Numbered from the stretch's first letter, positions 33,401-47,330 are shown. The stretch: 64,000 nt of DNA from Pagrus major (GCF_040436345.1 NC_133230.1:18300197-18364196); one strand, 5' to 3'. Made by a program: numbers and translations. The notes: a model not told the origin generated them from the letters alone.

Positions 33401-36400
33401 CTATTAGGATGAAGAACATAGACATTAGGATATCATAGTGCAGCTAAACAGGGACAATGCTCTTTAAACCAAAGGCCATTCTCAAGTTAGCATTGATTCG
33501 AATAGACAAAGGGCTTAAAAGCAGTCTCTAATATCTGAAATCTGATCTGGTTTGTCATGTTCATATGATTATCATGCAGTAAATGCATGACCATGATGTG
33601 GAGCTTCCCTGAAATTATGTTGCAACACTGAATTTCTGCTTTTGCCATGTCCTGCACTAAACACACACAGACGTTGACAAACACCCTCATGATATTTCTG
33701 CAATGAATACCTTAGAACTGTTATTACACGATAACCCATAGCCATATTTTAAAGGCAAAAGCCCATAATCTGAACGCTCAACTTGTAATGACCTCCAACA
33801 GGTGGCAGCCCTGAAAGCCAGGAGGAAGCAGTTAGCGTGCAGTTAATCAAATAACAGCGATGTTCTGTAACGAGACTTCCTGGTGCTGCAACACAGATAT
33901 TTCCGCCTTTTCTCATCCGCCCCTTCCCCACTTCTTGAAATGATAAGAATCAAAATCACATGCCTTATTTGATGGATTTCTTGATTCATTAGTATGACTG
34001 ATTGGTCTATATAGAGTATATTGTACAGTACTGCGCTCCCATTTGTGATAAGTTTCCTGGGCATTTCCTTGGAAACAAATGCATAACAAGGGAAAGTTGA
34101 TATCCAAACAATAGAACAAAAGTAGTGATGCAACACATTTATTATAAACAATGGATGTCTTTTGTGTTACGCTGCGTTAGACGAGGTGAAGACCCAAACG
34201 CAGACAACACACTATTTAAATAAAGCTGAAAGTACAAAACACAAGAAATCTAAACCAACCAAAAACAAAGTAGCAACTAAAACTTAAACAAAGTTCAACC
34301 AAAAAGCAAAAGTTCAAATCAAACAAGAAACCAGAAACCAAAATCGGAACATACCCTAACAGGAGACACGAGGAAACACTGGAGACATTTTGCTTGCCAT
34401 GGGTGATATCAAAATATTTATTTTAGTTATAAATCAAGTTATGATTCAAGGGCATTCCCTCGTATTGCTCAGACAAATTCAATTGCTCAAGAGACTTTCA
34501 CTTCAGACTGCTGTACACAGTGTTGGGGAGAAACTAGTTACATGTAACAACATTAAGTAATTAAATTACAAGATAAATGTAATTGTGCTGCTGCCTAAAG
34601 ATGGCAATGTGGCATCAGTGCACAGATGAATGCAAGTACATTTGCTATTTACACAACGTGGGCAAAAATGACAATTGCGTGGGTCTGAACCTAGCAATGA
34701 AAGGTTGCACTGTGCGCCACTTTACGCCAGGTGTGCGATAGAGCCCATGACGCAGCAACGGTGCCCCTGCAAAATAGCGTCAAGGGGAACTTGTTTTGCA
34801 TGGAAGGAGGCAAGCCCTAGCAATAAAATTGCTTAATCCCTGCAAAAGGTCAGAGCTGCTAGCTTGTTTGTTCAAATCGTTCAAACACGGGTCAGCAGAG
34901 ACCCTGGGACAAATTTGTGTGCAACAATATCAAGGGTGGGACAGGCTCCATTACTCTGGCAGTATGCGCTCAAACTTTGAACATTGTTTTGGATTGGTTG
35001 AGACCGCATCACCTCCAGTCTGCCAATCGAATCGATGCACACTGCTTGAGGCTAGTTAGTCTACCCTGCCTGCGACCAGCTGACCACATCAAGGTGGGTG
35101 GCCATGGTACCTTTCAGTGCTGGAAATTCAACAATGTTTTCCTCATGCAATCAAAAAAAGAGCTCTAACATCACTGCACGATGTAAAGCTTGTTTATCAG
35201 CTAACCTTAACCAGTTTATACCAGCTTGTTTTTTGTAAGTACCGTCGTGAGGTTTACACTGTGTGGTATAAAGTGATGTTTTTAGGACTTTTCAGATTTA
35301 GTTCCTATAGTTTAAAACATTGGTTAGAAAAGATATCAAAAGCCTAACCCAATATTACATTTCAAAAGTAACCTTCCCAAAACTGGCAGCAGGCTATACC
35401 ATGAACACTCTATTTCCAACCTCATCTCCAAGGTGAAACATAGGCTGCTACAAGACATTTGAAAACATGGAATACAATCCACCTAACGTGACCACAACCT
35501 GACTCCGTCCGTGACTCATATTTTGAAAGAATGTTTTATCTTTTGCCAATATCCTCCCAGATATGCATCCCTCTGGGGATTGGCTCTGTGCTGATTAGCT
35601 GTGGTTTTCCCATCATCATTTCTCTGAACTTTATTCAGTTTCTGTTTTGTTTTGACTAGGTGGTTGTCCGTAAACTTTGACAAGACTTGGCTCCACTGTA
35701 GCATGTTGCTTTAAGGACATGGATAAATGTTTGATATGGGCCCCTCATTTTCTACTTGAAGAACAATTGATCCACAACCTGTTTCCTTCATCTTCATACA
35801 CCCTAAATTAATGAAACGCCTCACATCCACAAAATGAACTTGGAAAGCTGCCTTTGTGGAATTTTATATAATCGAATATTGATTCCCCCCCATTGTAAAA
35901 TGAGAGGCAGATATAATTAGTGCAGTGGAAACAATAGTTAACTGAGGCAAGAAAGGATTAAAAAAATGTGAGGAAAAGGTTCCAAATATTCTCACAGTCA
36001 ACTGCGCTGAATCATTGTTTAGGCCTTCTGATAATTGTTCAAGTCACAAAATTAACTGCAAAAACTGTCAGGCTAAAGATAAGTAATCTCTTTCCCAAAC
36101 AAATGTCCTGCAGCAAACAGTTTTATTTATTGCGTTGTTTTTACAGAACAGTTTGTTCTGTCATTGCCCTGAAATAACTCCCAGGTTTTATCCACAATTC
36201 ACTAACAATACTAAAAACACAGCCAATAGAAACAGTGATGCAGGGAGATTTACTGTGGTTCATCATCTGAAGTTGTGTGCAAATTCCTGTTTCCAGTATA
36301 CTATTGGCTGGTGGGCGACTGACCTTTCCATAAAAAGGTGTAGCTTGTCTCTATTGTATTGTAGGCGGTTTTCATTATAAACTACTTTCCACTGAACATA

Positions 36401-38010
36401 AGAAAAAATGAAGTGTTGACGGAAAGGTCTGTGGCTTATACTGGCAAGCAAACACATTGTTCCTGGAAACAAGCTGATGCTTTTAGGTTTATAAAATGTT
36501 ATTGTTCAATACGAGCACCACAAACACAATTCCATGGCTTGGTGGTTATCTGATGACTGAAGACAAAATCTGTGCCAAAATCTAATTTATTAGATTTAAC
36601 AGCATTGTAACTTAAGCCTAATGTGTGTGATTTAAACCTCTTCCCTGGACCTACCCTCCTAAGATTATAGAGACACACACTATGAATCTTTTACTCAAAC
36701 TGAGAGGTCTTTGAGAAACTATAAGACCAGACTACAACTCTGTCTGCTGCTGTTAGTTATGTCTCAGTGGTGTTTAATGAGGTATATAAAAAATATGTCT
36801 GGACGAGGGGGCGGCTCGGCCCATGCTCGTCTTCCAAAATACTCAGCTCATTTCCCGTCTCCCTCTGCTTGTCTCTTAAGGTTTTTTCCAGGCTGTGTGC
36901 TCCATTACTGATCCCGCCCCCGTTCTCCGTTTTGTAACTCCTCACAGATTTGAGACAACGGGGCGTAGCTCCACACTCGTGTAGTTATGAATTGTTTTCG
37001 CAGCAGTCCCGTACAATCAGAGTCTTTGAAAGCAGAGTTAGTTAGAGTGAAACTAAACCCAGGGTGTGACGTCGGGAATGCCTAGGGGCCTTGGCTTGCC
37101 TCTTGAAACCGCTAATGCAGCTTTCAACTTGTGATAACCATAAATGCAGCTTTGTCAAGCAGCCATGAAACACAAAGCCACGTCTTCAGAGATCAAAGTC
37201 AAAGTCAACCCCTGCTTTCTAGCTGCTCATTTCCTGGCAGAAAGACACGCAGAACACCTAATATTGCTGTGTTTTCTTTTAAAGACACAGAGACTGTAAA
37301 ATCAGTTGTCTCTGTACATCAGGGTGAGACAGGCTTTGGAAACCGAGTTGGTAAAAAAAATAAATGGAAATTGAGCAAATAAAACAAGAAATAATAAAAG
37401 CAGGATTTTAATTTCACATCCCTTTTTTGTATTAACGCACCAGCCATCACAAGACGTTATGCAATACACTGAGTCACCCACCGGTGGGTGGCCGACAATC
37501 CAAACATCTGTTGTCTGAATTTAAGTTTTGTTGTAATTCTGTGATTGAAACGTCAGAACAAATAAAAAACATTTCAGTTACCACAGGAAACCTGCCTTTT
37601 TATGGTGAACTAATGGACATGCAATCACCAAGCTCATAGCTTATGTTTCTCTCCATGTTGTTAATAGTTTAGAGAAGACCCGAGTAAGAGGTAAACTATG
37701 TGGGAGCAGGCCCACAAGCACTTGACTCAATGAATATTTGATCTTTCAGCCGCATGCAGTGGGTAATCGTGGTTATGACTCAAAATTAGACAAGATTGGG
37801 CTATGACCTCAGAGTGAGAACCAACTTTATCCACATCTGCAAACAGTGTTGAGAAATAAGAGAAATGTTCCAACCGGGTAATGCATCAGACCGATTACTG
37901 TACGTCTTTTGATAATTTTGCCTCACCCTCTGTCTTTTAAACATATTCTTACTTAGCATCTGAAATTAATTCTATCTAAAGTATGAGACAATAAAAAGTT
38001 TTCTCATGAG
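30430..38010. other. Gene-poor DNA upstream of the receptor cluster
   Basis: The first few hundred bases should hold the promoter of the B2-type gene. No TATA box is clear. The rest has no frame I can support as a gene. An A-rich stretch at 34170-34340 (gaggtgaagacccaaacgca followed by many caaac/aaacc words) looks like an interspersed repeat of unknown type. Confidence 0.4.
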
Positions 38011-38120
38011 AGAACTCGCACTGAAGTTACATAGTGCAGAAACAAGTGAAAGGGGGGGCGGAGTGGCTGAGACAGAGACACCATTCACCCTATTAAAAAA
38101 AGTTACATAATGTTGCTTTA
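38011..38120. mobile_element. MITE, 3' half
   Basis: It shares the run from cactgaagttacat through ggcggagtggctgagac to ccattcaccctatta with the element at 21592-21946. It ends in the same TTACATAATGTTGCTTTA terminus. The left half is missing. Confidence 0.65.
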
Positions 38121-41000
38121 GAGGAAAGCCTGATAGATAAAAACTAAAATCCAATGTGAGACAAACAGATAACAGGCATGTCTTGTCTAAGACGGATGAA
38201 TATAGTGTCTTTTTTACTCTGATGCCGACTGACAGACGACATGGCAATTTAGTCAGTGTTAGCCTCGGAGGGACAAAACAGATGACTGTGAGTATCACAG
38301 TACTGTCAAAGTCATTCAGTAAAACAAGCAGAGAGGATTGCTACCACACACCACTGACTTGTCCCCTCTGTATCTCTGAATCCTCTTCTCTATCTAAAAA
38401 GGAAAACTTTTAGAAAACCTGATCCAATGAAAAACTAATGTAAATGCATGTTTTCTTTAAACTTTTCAACCTTATTTTAAGAATATTTGTTTTTTTAATC
38501 AAATATTACTTTTTTTTCTTTCTTTTTTGCAAATTCACTCCAAAGAGTGCTGTTCTTTATAAAGGTGACAACAAGCAGGGCCCTCACCACATGCATATGA
38601 TTTATTTCCTCCAACCCGTTCTTCCTAGAGGGAGCCACATAGCAATGTAAATCAAAAGCAGACACAGACCAGGCTTCCCACACGCCATCACACTTGTGTT
38701 CCAGTAATGTCTCTGCAAAAGCCCTGCAATACAAAAAGATACTGTACTGACACACAGACATGTACTATACATAGTAGATGTTTTCTATGTAACTCAGAGC
38801 ATATACGGTATACTGTGCACTATAGTGGAAAATGTACTCAGATCAATACCATAACAACACCACACTATAAAAATAGTCCTGCATTTAAACTTCAGTAGAA
38901 GTTATCATCGGTTAATTGTATTTACAGCATCAAAGTAAGAGTATTGTTTCTACAGAAAATCAGATTCTACAGACCATTATTTATATGGTATATATTTATA
39001 TTTAGAATGACTGAAAACTGAGGTCAAACTCCTTATGTGTTGCCAATAAAGCTGACTTAGATTCTTCAGTATGCAGTGTGTAATGCCTGTACTGTATAGC
39101 CGCATCATCTGAAAGAACTTGATATGGAGCCCTCTAGTGGATGAGCTTAGAAATTACTGAAAAGAAAATACTGGGGAGAAAACAGCTGCTGGCCCTTTGA
39201 AAATGCACATGCACATTAGAACATGTATGGAGAAAATGAATTAATACTTAAACAAATTGTGTCCTGTTAGTCACATCTGACTGTCTCCCCCGAAAGATAT
39301 AACCCAGGTGACCAAACAATGCACCTTGAACAACATTACAGGTTTCTCTGGATTTGAACATTACACAACTCAACAAAATATACAACAGAGTTGACATTAT
39401 ATTGGAGAAATGTGACATATTATATCTTTAAGTCGCACTTAAATTACCTCACAGGTGTCACGAATCATAAATAACATTGGAGATATAAGAATTGCCAAAA
39501 ACAGAAAACTGTCCGCCAATGTTTCAGAGTGAGGTAGATGACAAAGATCAGCATCGATCAATCTCTGCTCTGCTCTGAGAACACCTGTCAGACATTCATC
39601 ACCACACAGAGAAATGGACAGCGGTTTCCACTGTTAATCCTGAACCCCTTTCCTCCCTGTTCTCTTGCTTTTTCACCCTTTTCAATCATCCTGTCATTGT
39701 CTGTCAGCCTGTGCATCCGTCTGTCTGTTTCTTTACTTGTCTCCCTCTCTGTTCAGTGGATCCCACATTAGCCCTCAGGAGTGGTTTCCACTTTAATTTT
39801 GGCCGGCAGCCGTGTAAGTGAGACTCAACTGTGTCTACCAATCGGTGCGTCAGGCAGCCGGAGTGATACATGTCAGTCTCCATGGTGACAGACTGCATGT
39901 TCTGCATGTGGATATCCAATCATATCCAGTGTACTGACAGAGCGGGGGGTCTGCTGAGGAATGGGAGTCATATTCCCAGGACTCCCCAGGTGCTTCCTGA
40001 GAAATATTTTGGAAAAGACTCGCAATCTCAACAGGATGAATCCCACTTCCTTTCTTGATCCGATGACGTGCCTAAGTATAGCCTCACAGAGCTATCTTGT
40101 TTCTGACTCATCTTGTATGATTACATAGGCCAGTACTGTATTGTAAACAGTGCAAATACACTATGAATCTATGCTTCATTGACTTGCTTGACAAAAATGA
40201 AGGTTATATAATGAGCTTCATATGTCAGAGATTTGACTCAGGACACAGGCAGGCTGGGGTGTATCCGTCTTGTTCAAAGGGCAGCTTCCTCATAAATTCC
40301 CCTCTCTTTCTAAGGATGTTTTCTATATGAGATGACAGACAGGGACGGATACTCTGTCTGTCCGCCAGCCTCATAGTTGAGTGTGTGAGAGACAGAGAGA
40401 GAAAGAGAGAGAGACCCAGCCATCCACTCAACGGCGATACTAAATCAAAAGAATAGGGCTCCTGCCTTTTGGATGACGGGTGATACTGAGCTCCAATCAT
40501 GGAGTAACAGTAATGACACATTTTCACTGAGGCTGCTGCAGCATCAGGGGGTGGTGGAGCCCCACAGGATTGCATTAAAGACTCTCTGTTCCCTGTCACA
40601 ATTGGCACACTATTTACCAAAACAATGCGATTGAAGGTAGGGAGGAGAGCCTAATGCAAGAATTAATTACATGTGACTTCTGCCTGCATCCTCTGTCCTA
40701 GCAAATGACACTGGACTAAATTAGTCAGCAGGAAAGCACTCAATTACGACTCAAAATTAACAAATTGAATCTTATTGAGGATACACATCATCAGTTAACT
40801 ACCTCTGTGTCCATTTTTGCTGGATTGTTCATAATATACTAGAACAAATGAATCCTCTTACATGGGCTTATCGCCTTTTTTTAGTAGGTGCTGCACTGTG
40901 AGCTCCTCATTAGGGTATATTAGCTGGATAGACAAGAATCTATAATGAGAGGCATCAGTAGAGGTGGAAAGAAGAAACCCCAAGAAAAGCAAAAGTCAAT
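38121..41000. other. Intergenic DNA, nothing recognised
   Basis: Several open frames, the longest at 40225-40620 on the minus strand (131 codons), but with low-complexity Leu/Ser runs and no domain. A T-rich stretch lies at 38500-38530. Confidence 0.35.
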
Positions 41001-41055
41001 CAGAAATCCGAAATTCCTTTATTAGTCCCGCAAACAGGACGTAAATTGGTAAAAT
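41001..41055 (-). mobile_element. LINE-type tail fragment
   Basis: The words attcctttattagtcccgca and aaacaggacgtaaa match the tail seen at 6415-6450. Only about 50 bases are left. Confidence 0.45.
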
Positions 41056-42059
41056 TCTCATTTTGTTGTGATGACAACTGTCACTTACCGCTGAGTCATT
41101 GGACCAGGGAATAAAACTCAATCCTGCATGTGCGCTCAAGCAGTTCCCATCAAAAGCGACGTCAGAGTCGATTAAAGATGACACAAACACATCGTAATTC
41201 ATGTCATGCTTTGATGCCTTGTGCCATATCAGTGCCTCTTTTGATCAGACAAATATGTGGTGGAGTTGAGGCGCCCTGTTAATCTGATGAGAGCCAGCAC
41301 TCTTTTCTTCTCATTTGAAAGAAACCTCAAACAGGAAACATTGGGGTTAAAAAATCCATTATTATTTTCCGATAACAACCATATCCCATGAGCCAGACAA
41401 ACAAATAAGCATTAATCTGCAGCAAATTAATGCATATCCATTATCCTCCCCCAATTGTGGTCTGCTTTCATGAGGTCATTTACCTGGGGACAGCTATTAA
41501 ACTTTTGACTTCAGCTTTCTGCTGCACAACCAGACTGATATATTGATACTCTGGCTGATGGCGACATCACTATAATGACTCAACTATTATTTAAGTCCTA
41601 TCTCTAACAAATTTGGTGGGGCATGAAAGTTAGAAAGTTGTCAAACCATCCTGGGGCCTGAACAGACGACACTCACTTGGTGGAGTTGGTCAACTTCCAG
41701 GTCATTAGGTAGCTTCGTCACGTGCCTGATCCAATGCTTTAGCACACTTCCAAGGTGCATCGAAGCTCCAAACTTGTTATAAGCTGACCTTGCCCCCCTC
41801 TCATTTCCAGTGTTTTTGACTATTTACCCCTTCTCTGTGTGTCTTGTTTGTTTCCTGTTTGTTATCTCTACCTGTCTGCCTGTGTTGTCTGTCTGGGTGT
41901 GGCACTTCATCTACCTCCTGCCATCAGCCACCTGCTTCCTACTGCCAATCACCCTGCACACCTGCAACCCATCCAGTAATCAAGCTCCTCATGCTGTATA
42001 TACACAACTGACAGGTGAAGTAATCTCATAACAAGAGAAACCTTGGAAAACCTTGAGTC

Positions 42060-42545
42060 CTGGCATTCATGTGGATGCCACTTGACACCAATCAGTGACC
42101 CAAACACTGTTGTAGAATACAACCCCCCTGATGGCAGTGGGCCACCCAGCAGGACCATGCGCCCTGCCACACTGCAATAACTGCTCAGGAATTTCCCGAG
42201 GACTGTGATCCCCCATGGCAATGACACTCCCCAATGGCAGTGGACTCCCAGCAGGACCGTGACAAATGCGCAAGGCATTAACCTGGCCTCCGAAGACCCA
42301 AGATCTCGTTCTGAAACGTCCCATTGATGCTTGATCAGATTAAGTCTGATCCATGGTTCAGACTTGGCTCTGACCCATCAAGGCATGGAGACAGAACCTC
42401 TGGGAGTGTCCAGTGGTGCCTGACACTAGGGGGTTGGTGGCAGATCCTTTGAGTCCTATGGGTTACGAGGTGGAGCTCCCATTGATTGTCCTGGTTCCAG
42501 CACATCCCACAGATGCTTGATTGGATTGTCATGGTCCTGTTTGGG
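42060..42545. pseudogene. Rearranged Tc1-like transposase remnant
   Basis: The left part (42060-42308) reads on the plus strand as a decayed Tc1-like transposase segment: a ctgatggcagtgg segment, then a gccctgccacactgcaa segment (the CHTA region), then cctggcctcc and agatctc (the WPPNSPDL region). The right part (42370-42540) reads on the minus strand as the segment that should follow (IEHLWDVL to the C-terminus), by comparison with 62480-62690. The two halves therefore face each other. Frames are broken throughout; no function. Confidence 0.6.
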
Positions 42546-43023
42546 AGTGGCATCCAAAAGAATGCCAGGACCTAAGGTTTCTGAACAGCACATTGTATTG
42601 CAACCTGCTCATTTTGATCTCCGTCTGTGTACCTCGCCTGGTGTTGTGGCCAGTCTGATTTCCTGTTGACAGCTCAGTCCACTCTGCCTGCCCTCTGTCC
42701 TGTTTGACCTGGGTCATCTCTCCAAACTTCCACCTTTACATCCTTGCAATACATCTTTATGGCTTCATCTGTGTGTCAGTGATCTTTTGAGCTTCGGGTC
42801 AATTATCAGTACAACCTTACAAAACTCCAGCAACAAAGAAGAAAAACTTTATTGTGAGACCACCTTTTTTTTCGGAACTGCATCTAGGCACCAGGCTAAA
42901 GTAATCTCATAATAAAAGGTCGCTCTTTAAGTGTTGTTGTTCTTCAGGTATGAGTGTTGACCTTTCAAAGCAATCCAAAATTGCAGAGTCACAGCTTCGT
43001 ACAACAAAGATCAGTAACACTTT

Positions 43024-43260
43024 AAAATACCTTATTTAGCAATTATAAACACTATATGGACATTTAAAAATGGTTATCAAACACACTATAATGAGCATAT
43101 TGGCACATATATGGGCATTTCTATAGGTTTATTTATGTACAGTCCGCTCCTGTTGCAATGCTCCATCACAAATATCATTCTGCTGTTAAGGCATATTTAT
43201 GTGACATATTAAATACATGGTAATGTATAGCTTTTGTTCATGCTTGGGGTAATATAGACC
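43024..43260. repeat. Degenerate interspersed repeat
   Basis: AT-rich, with words taacactttaaaatacctta and aaacactata, of the type seen at 22290 and 44150. Ends not defined. Confidence 0.25.
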
Positions 43261-43462
43261 CATACTGTAGGTTGCAATGTGTCTCTGAAGTGACAGTCTG
43301 ACAAGATGTGTCTAAGCGGCTTGGCATATATTAGCATACCCAGCACCTCATCACCAAGATGTCACTCTCGACTGGACAGGAGCCGGGCTGAAGTGTTACA
43401 GACTCGGGGGGCAACAGGAGCGGCGAAAAAACCCCTCTACTTATATCATCCTGTTTCACAAT

Positions 43463-43510
43463 CTCTTCTCCTCTCTTCTCCTCTCCTCTCCTCTCCTCTC
43501 CCCTCCTCTC
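43463..43510. repeat. (CTCTC)n pyrimidine tract
   Basis: About 48 bases of C and T with a CTCTC/CTTCTC period; interrupted simple repeat. Confidence 0.9.
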
Positions 43511-44319
43511 ACTTTCAGACAGATTAATCTCATCCTGGCTTTAAATTAAAAACATAATCTATTATTCACAGGCAAAGCCAGCCTCATCTTACACAGACCA
43601 TATAAATGAAGTCTTAGCCACTGTAGATTTCTCTCAAACCATCACCTGAAAGTCTAATCATTACCATGCATTAGCATAGATTAGCCCAGGCAAGGTCAAT
43701 GGTTATCCATTTCATCTTGCTCATTCTGAGGGAATTTTTGAGACTCCCTTGCCGCCAGGAGTCAGCGGCTGCAGCAAGGCCCCTGGGACTTTTTATTTTT
43801 TCACAATTTAGTCGCTTGATCGGATAAAGAGGAAAAGGCACAAGCAGCAGATGCAATGTGAAGGTTGTTCGAAGATCATATGCAGCCGACTTCACTTCCA
43901 GCTCTATCCCCTCTGCTGAGGGGGATCAGAAAGGCCTGTGGCGAATTTGTAGGAAGCTGATCCATGTTATTATTAAACCAAGCTGCCTTCTCAGTGTTGA
44001 AAGTCTAAGGTGGCATAAAGGTTGAGCTGTACAGTTTCATGGAATTATGAATATGATTTCTGAATGTGTCCGACATCACTTCTCCCCAAACTGAAGGGGA
44101 TTTGCAACCACAAACTTCTGAAGCTGTTCTGGTTATGATTGTTACCATTATGGGTAGCGCTTTATGTTAAAGTCCTTGAAATCAGCATTAGTTGATAGGT
44201 AATAAGGCCCTTAAAAGTCCATATAAGATGCTTATTAATGTTAAAAAAGACTGTATAAGTGTTAAAAATTGGATAGTAAACACGTTTATATTTGGAGTCT
44301 AATACATTAATTTAACTGT

Positions 44320-45200
44320 GCCTTTTAACTTTCGATCTGGTAAGAAAGTCCGCCCAGCGAACGACCAGCTTGTCTGCACTGCCTGAGACAGTCTGGCAGC
44401 AAAGAGTGGCACCAGAGGATAAGTAACCCCGAGAGGCGCAGCAGTAGACCAAGGAGGAGGCCAAAGAGGTCAGTGTGTTTACTGGGGAAACTACAGCTCT
44501 GTATCAAAAGACATAACTAGAGCTACACAGTTTAAGTCAAGTGTAGAGTACGCAACCACCGAAGGCAACCAATCAGAGACGGAGTAGGGTGGGTCTGGCA
44601 AGAAATCCAACGGGATCCATAATAATGCATGAGGACGCGTAAAAGATTGCTGTGTATAAGCCTCACAGAGTCGCTAGCATCACTGTAAACTCTTAGTCTT
44701 GCTGTTGCAGTAGAAAAGTTAACTCACTTTTTTAGTAAAAAAAACTTGCCTTTATCTAAGTAAGCATACATTGTTGTAATATTGTATGTTAGTGTCTCAA
44801 CCTCCTGCACAGACTGTTGGTTCAGCAAAACGAGTACGAAGGCAGAGAGAGATGGAGGGGAGCAGGGGTCCACAGAGGAGTGAATCCAGGTGGTTTATAA
44901 ACAACTTTGTGCCTGTGTCGAAATGACAGATGGCACCATCTAGGCCTCGCATCAATCTCACCTGATGGCTCAGCAGCGACTGGTGATGTCTGTCAGTGTG
45001 TTGGCTTCAAACGGAGCAACGCCGGGTGATTCAGGCGGAGAAAAGATGGAGCTAAAACACCTTCCCGCATGATTGAGCACTGTGTGAAAAGCCAAAAACG
45101 TGCATTTAGCCAACGATGTTTCCAGTGAATAAAAGGTCCAGATGAACTGTTTCTGTGGACATGTGTGCCTTTTGTCAACAGAGAACAACCAAGTGTAATC
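44320..45200. repeat. Probable composite interspersed repeat
   Basis: This 0.9-kb stretch is more GC-rich than its flanks and has no intact frame. A piece at 44660-44700 (gcctcacagagtcgctagca and following) recurs in diverged form at 49155-49190. This suggests a dispersed element. The class is unknown. Confidence 0.35.
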
Positions 45201-46505
45201 ATACAGAAATTTTTAATAGCATATGTCTTTACAAAAGGAGCATTGTGTATGTGGTTTACAACATGTCTAAATACAATATTTCTACATCAACCATTTATTA
45301 AAAATAACAGGCTTGAAAAGTCCTTCTTTAAACATTGTACAAGTATACTCATAATAACAGAGATAAGACTATTGTGTATCTGAATTTCTCCTTACATTGG
45401 CACAGTTGACACATTAAGCTAGTACTGTAATCTCCAGTGTATGAACATTTGAACATGTATGGTGTTTACAAGACAGGTTTGTATCTCTTAACCTAAAGCA
45501 CATTGATATTATCTCCTACACCCCAGACAAAATATAATTATATTTAAAAAAAAAAAATGACTCTCTCTATTTCTCTCTCTGACAGACAAGTTAACTACTT
45601 GCTGACTTTGAATTCACAGTTGGAAAAACACAAGTATTAACATCTTTATCAGTTCACCTATGGCAGCTTTATGTTTTTTAAAATAAGGGGGGACAAATTA
45701 GAGTAAGCGTAGCACAATTAATTAGCAAAGTTCAGACATTCAACGGTTATCAGATGTATTATTTGTGTGAAAGCAGTGCAGTGATTTTCTTTGTGTGAGA
45801 GCAATTACCAAATGCTCCCAGAAAAAAAGGGAAAACATAAATTGCATCTGTGGCTGCAGGTTAATGCCGGAGTCTCACAGTAAAGTTGTTTTGTTCCCAA
45901 TTAGGATGAGGATTAGTTGCCATGGAGACAGCTGCCTCCAGATCCCAGGGTAACACGGTAACAAACTAATTTACTGAACAGTGAGAAATTTCGAGCTACA
46001 GCTTCATATAAAGACCTGCTCAAATTCGTTGGTGCCCTTACAGCTCATTGAAATAGCGCTTCATTCCTCTTAAAGAGTGATGAAATTAAAAGCTATTTTG
46101 TCATGTATACTCTCCTGCCTTTGGTTCATCATAGAAAAGCAAAGCAAAGAAGCTGTAAAATGGATGAATTATTGCTTATTCTACTAAGATATTTTTGTAA
46201 AACGGCCTGGACACATGTGTTGGTAACCCTCAGGAAATATAATAAGTAATGGGATTATAGTGATATTTCAAGTAATGTGTTTCTTTAATTAGTATCTCTA
46301 ATCTTGAAATCAGTCTTTCATTCTATTTAAATGGAGAAAAGTGACAGTAGTTCCTGTGCTGTGTGCACCAGACTGAACATGTAAACAGAGAAAGCAAAGA
46401 AGAGAGTTGTCGTAGGAGATTAGAAAGAAAATAATAGACAAAAATCGTAATAGGAAAAGGCCACAAGACTATTTGCTTAAATAACTAATAAGTTTAAGGT
46501 CTATG
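45201..46505. other. Intergenic DNA, nothing coding
   Basis: AT-rich. A GTTGCCATGGAGAC motif at 45918-45931 partly fits an X-box (RFX) site. This stretch could belong to the long 3' UTR or downstream DNA of the C14orf132 homologue. Confidence 0.3.
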
Positions 46506-46509
46506 GAAC

Positions 46510-47330
46510 TGCTGACAACCTCCTCGGGCATGGCTGCAAAAAGGAAAATTGTAGAAGAGGTACTTGAGTTTCTGATCGCACCATTCTTCAGAGTCCTCCT
46601 GAAGGGAAGACCCAGGAGGATTCCACTTTTGGAAGAATAAACATAAAAAAGCCAGACTGGAATTTGCTAAAATACATGTTGACAAGCCGCAATCCTTTTG
46701 GGAGACTGTCCCCTTGGACTGATGAGTCAAAACTGGAGCTATTTGGCTAGTCACATCAGCTCTATGTTCACGGATGACAAAAATGAAGCTTTCAAGGAAA
46801 AGAACAGCTACACCTGCACTAAACCACTCGATGCAGCTGGCACAGGGTGCCTTAGATCTGTGAATTCTGTATTGCAAAATGTATTGCCAAGTATCTGAAA
46901 GCTCGGCCTCAGTCACATGTCACAGGTCCTCCAACAGGATAATGACCCAAATACACAGTTTAAAGCAGCCGAGGGTGAATAGGAGCAACAAATTGGGCTA
47001 TTCTGCAGTGTCCTTCTATAGGTCCTGATCTTGATCAAACATAGGAGCTGAAGTGGGCCAATATTCCAGTTACAGGTGCAGCTCACCCTTTGATTGCAGT
47101 GATCGTGCAACAAAATATTAGGTTAAGGGTCCCGTCATTTGTGTCCATGACATTGTCTTTTGTTTATATAAATTATAATGTTGAATTATTTTGTCAACTT
47201 CAAATTATTTAAGACAAAGGGAAAAAAATATTTAAGAGAAAATTAATCCTTCTCTTTTTGTGGAGAGGTAGCAACACATTTGAGCACGCCTGTATATAAT
47301 TTCATTGCAAAATAAGGCATCCTATCCTCA
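46510..47330 (+). pseudogene. Decayed Tc1-like transposon
   Basis: The plus strand carries a Tc1-like transposase reading frame in pieces: tctgatcgcaccattcttca, aaaaaagccagactggaatt, tggactgatgagtcaaaact, ggcacagggtgcctt and tccaacaggataatgaccca are the family's well-conserved stretches in order. Frameshifts and deletions break it everywhere. The region where the aagtggcc... block leads to the C-terminus is shortened. The right end keeps tttgagcacgcctgta, likely part of a terminal repeat. The left terminus is not found. Confidence 0.75.

Noticed and set aside
40225-40620. 131-codon minus-strand frame
   Set aside because: Leu/Ser-rich tracts from a GA-type simple repeat, no domain and no splice or promoter support.
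46494-46916. 140-codon minus-strand frame
   Set aside because: Antisense to the decayed Tc1-like element read on the plus strand.
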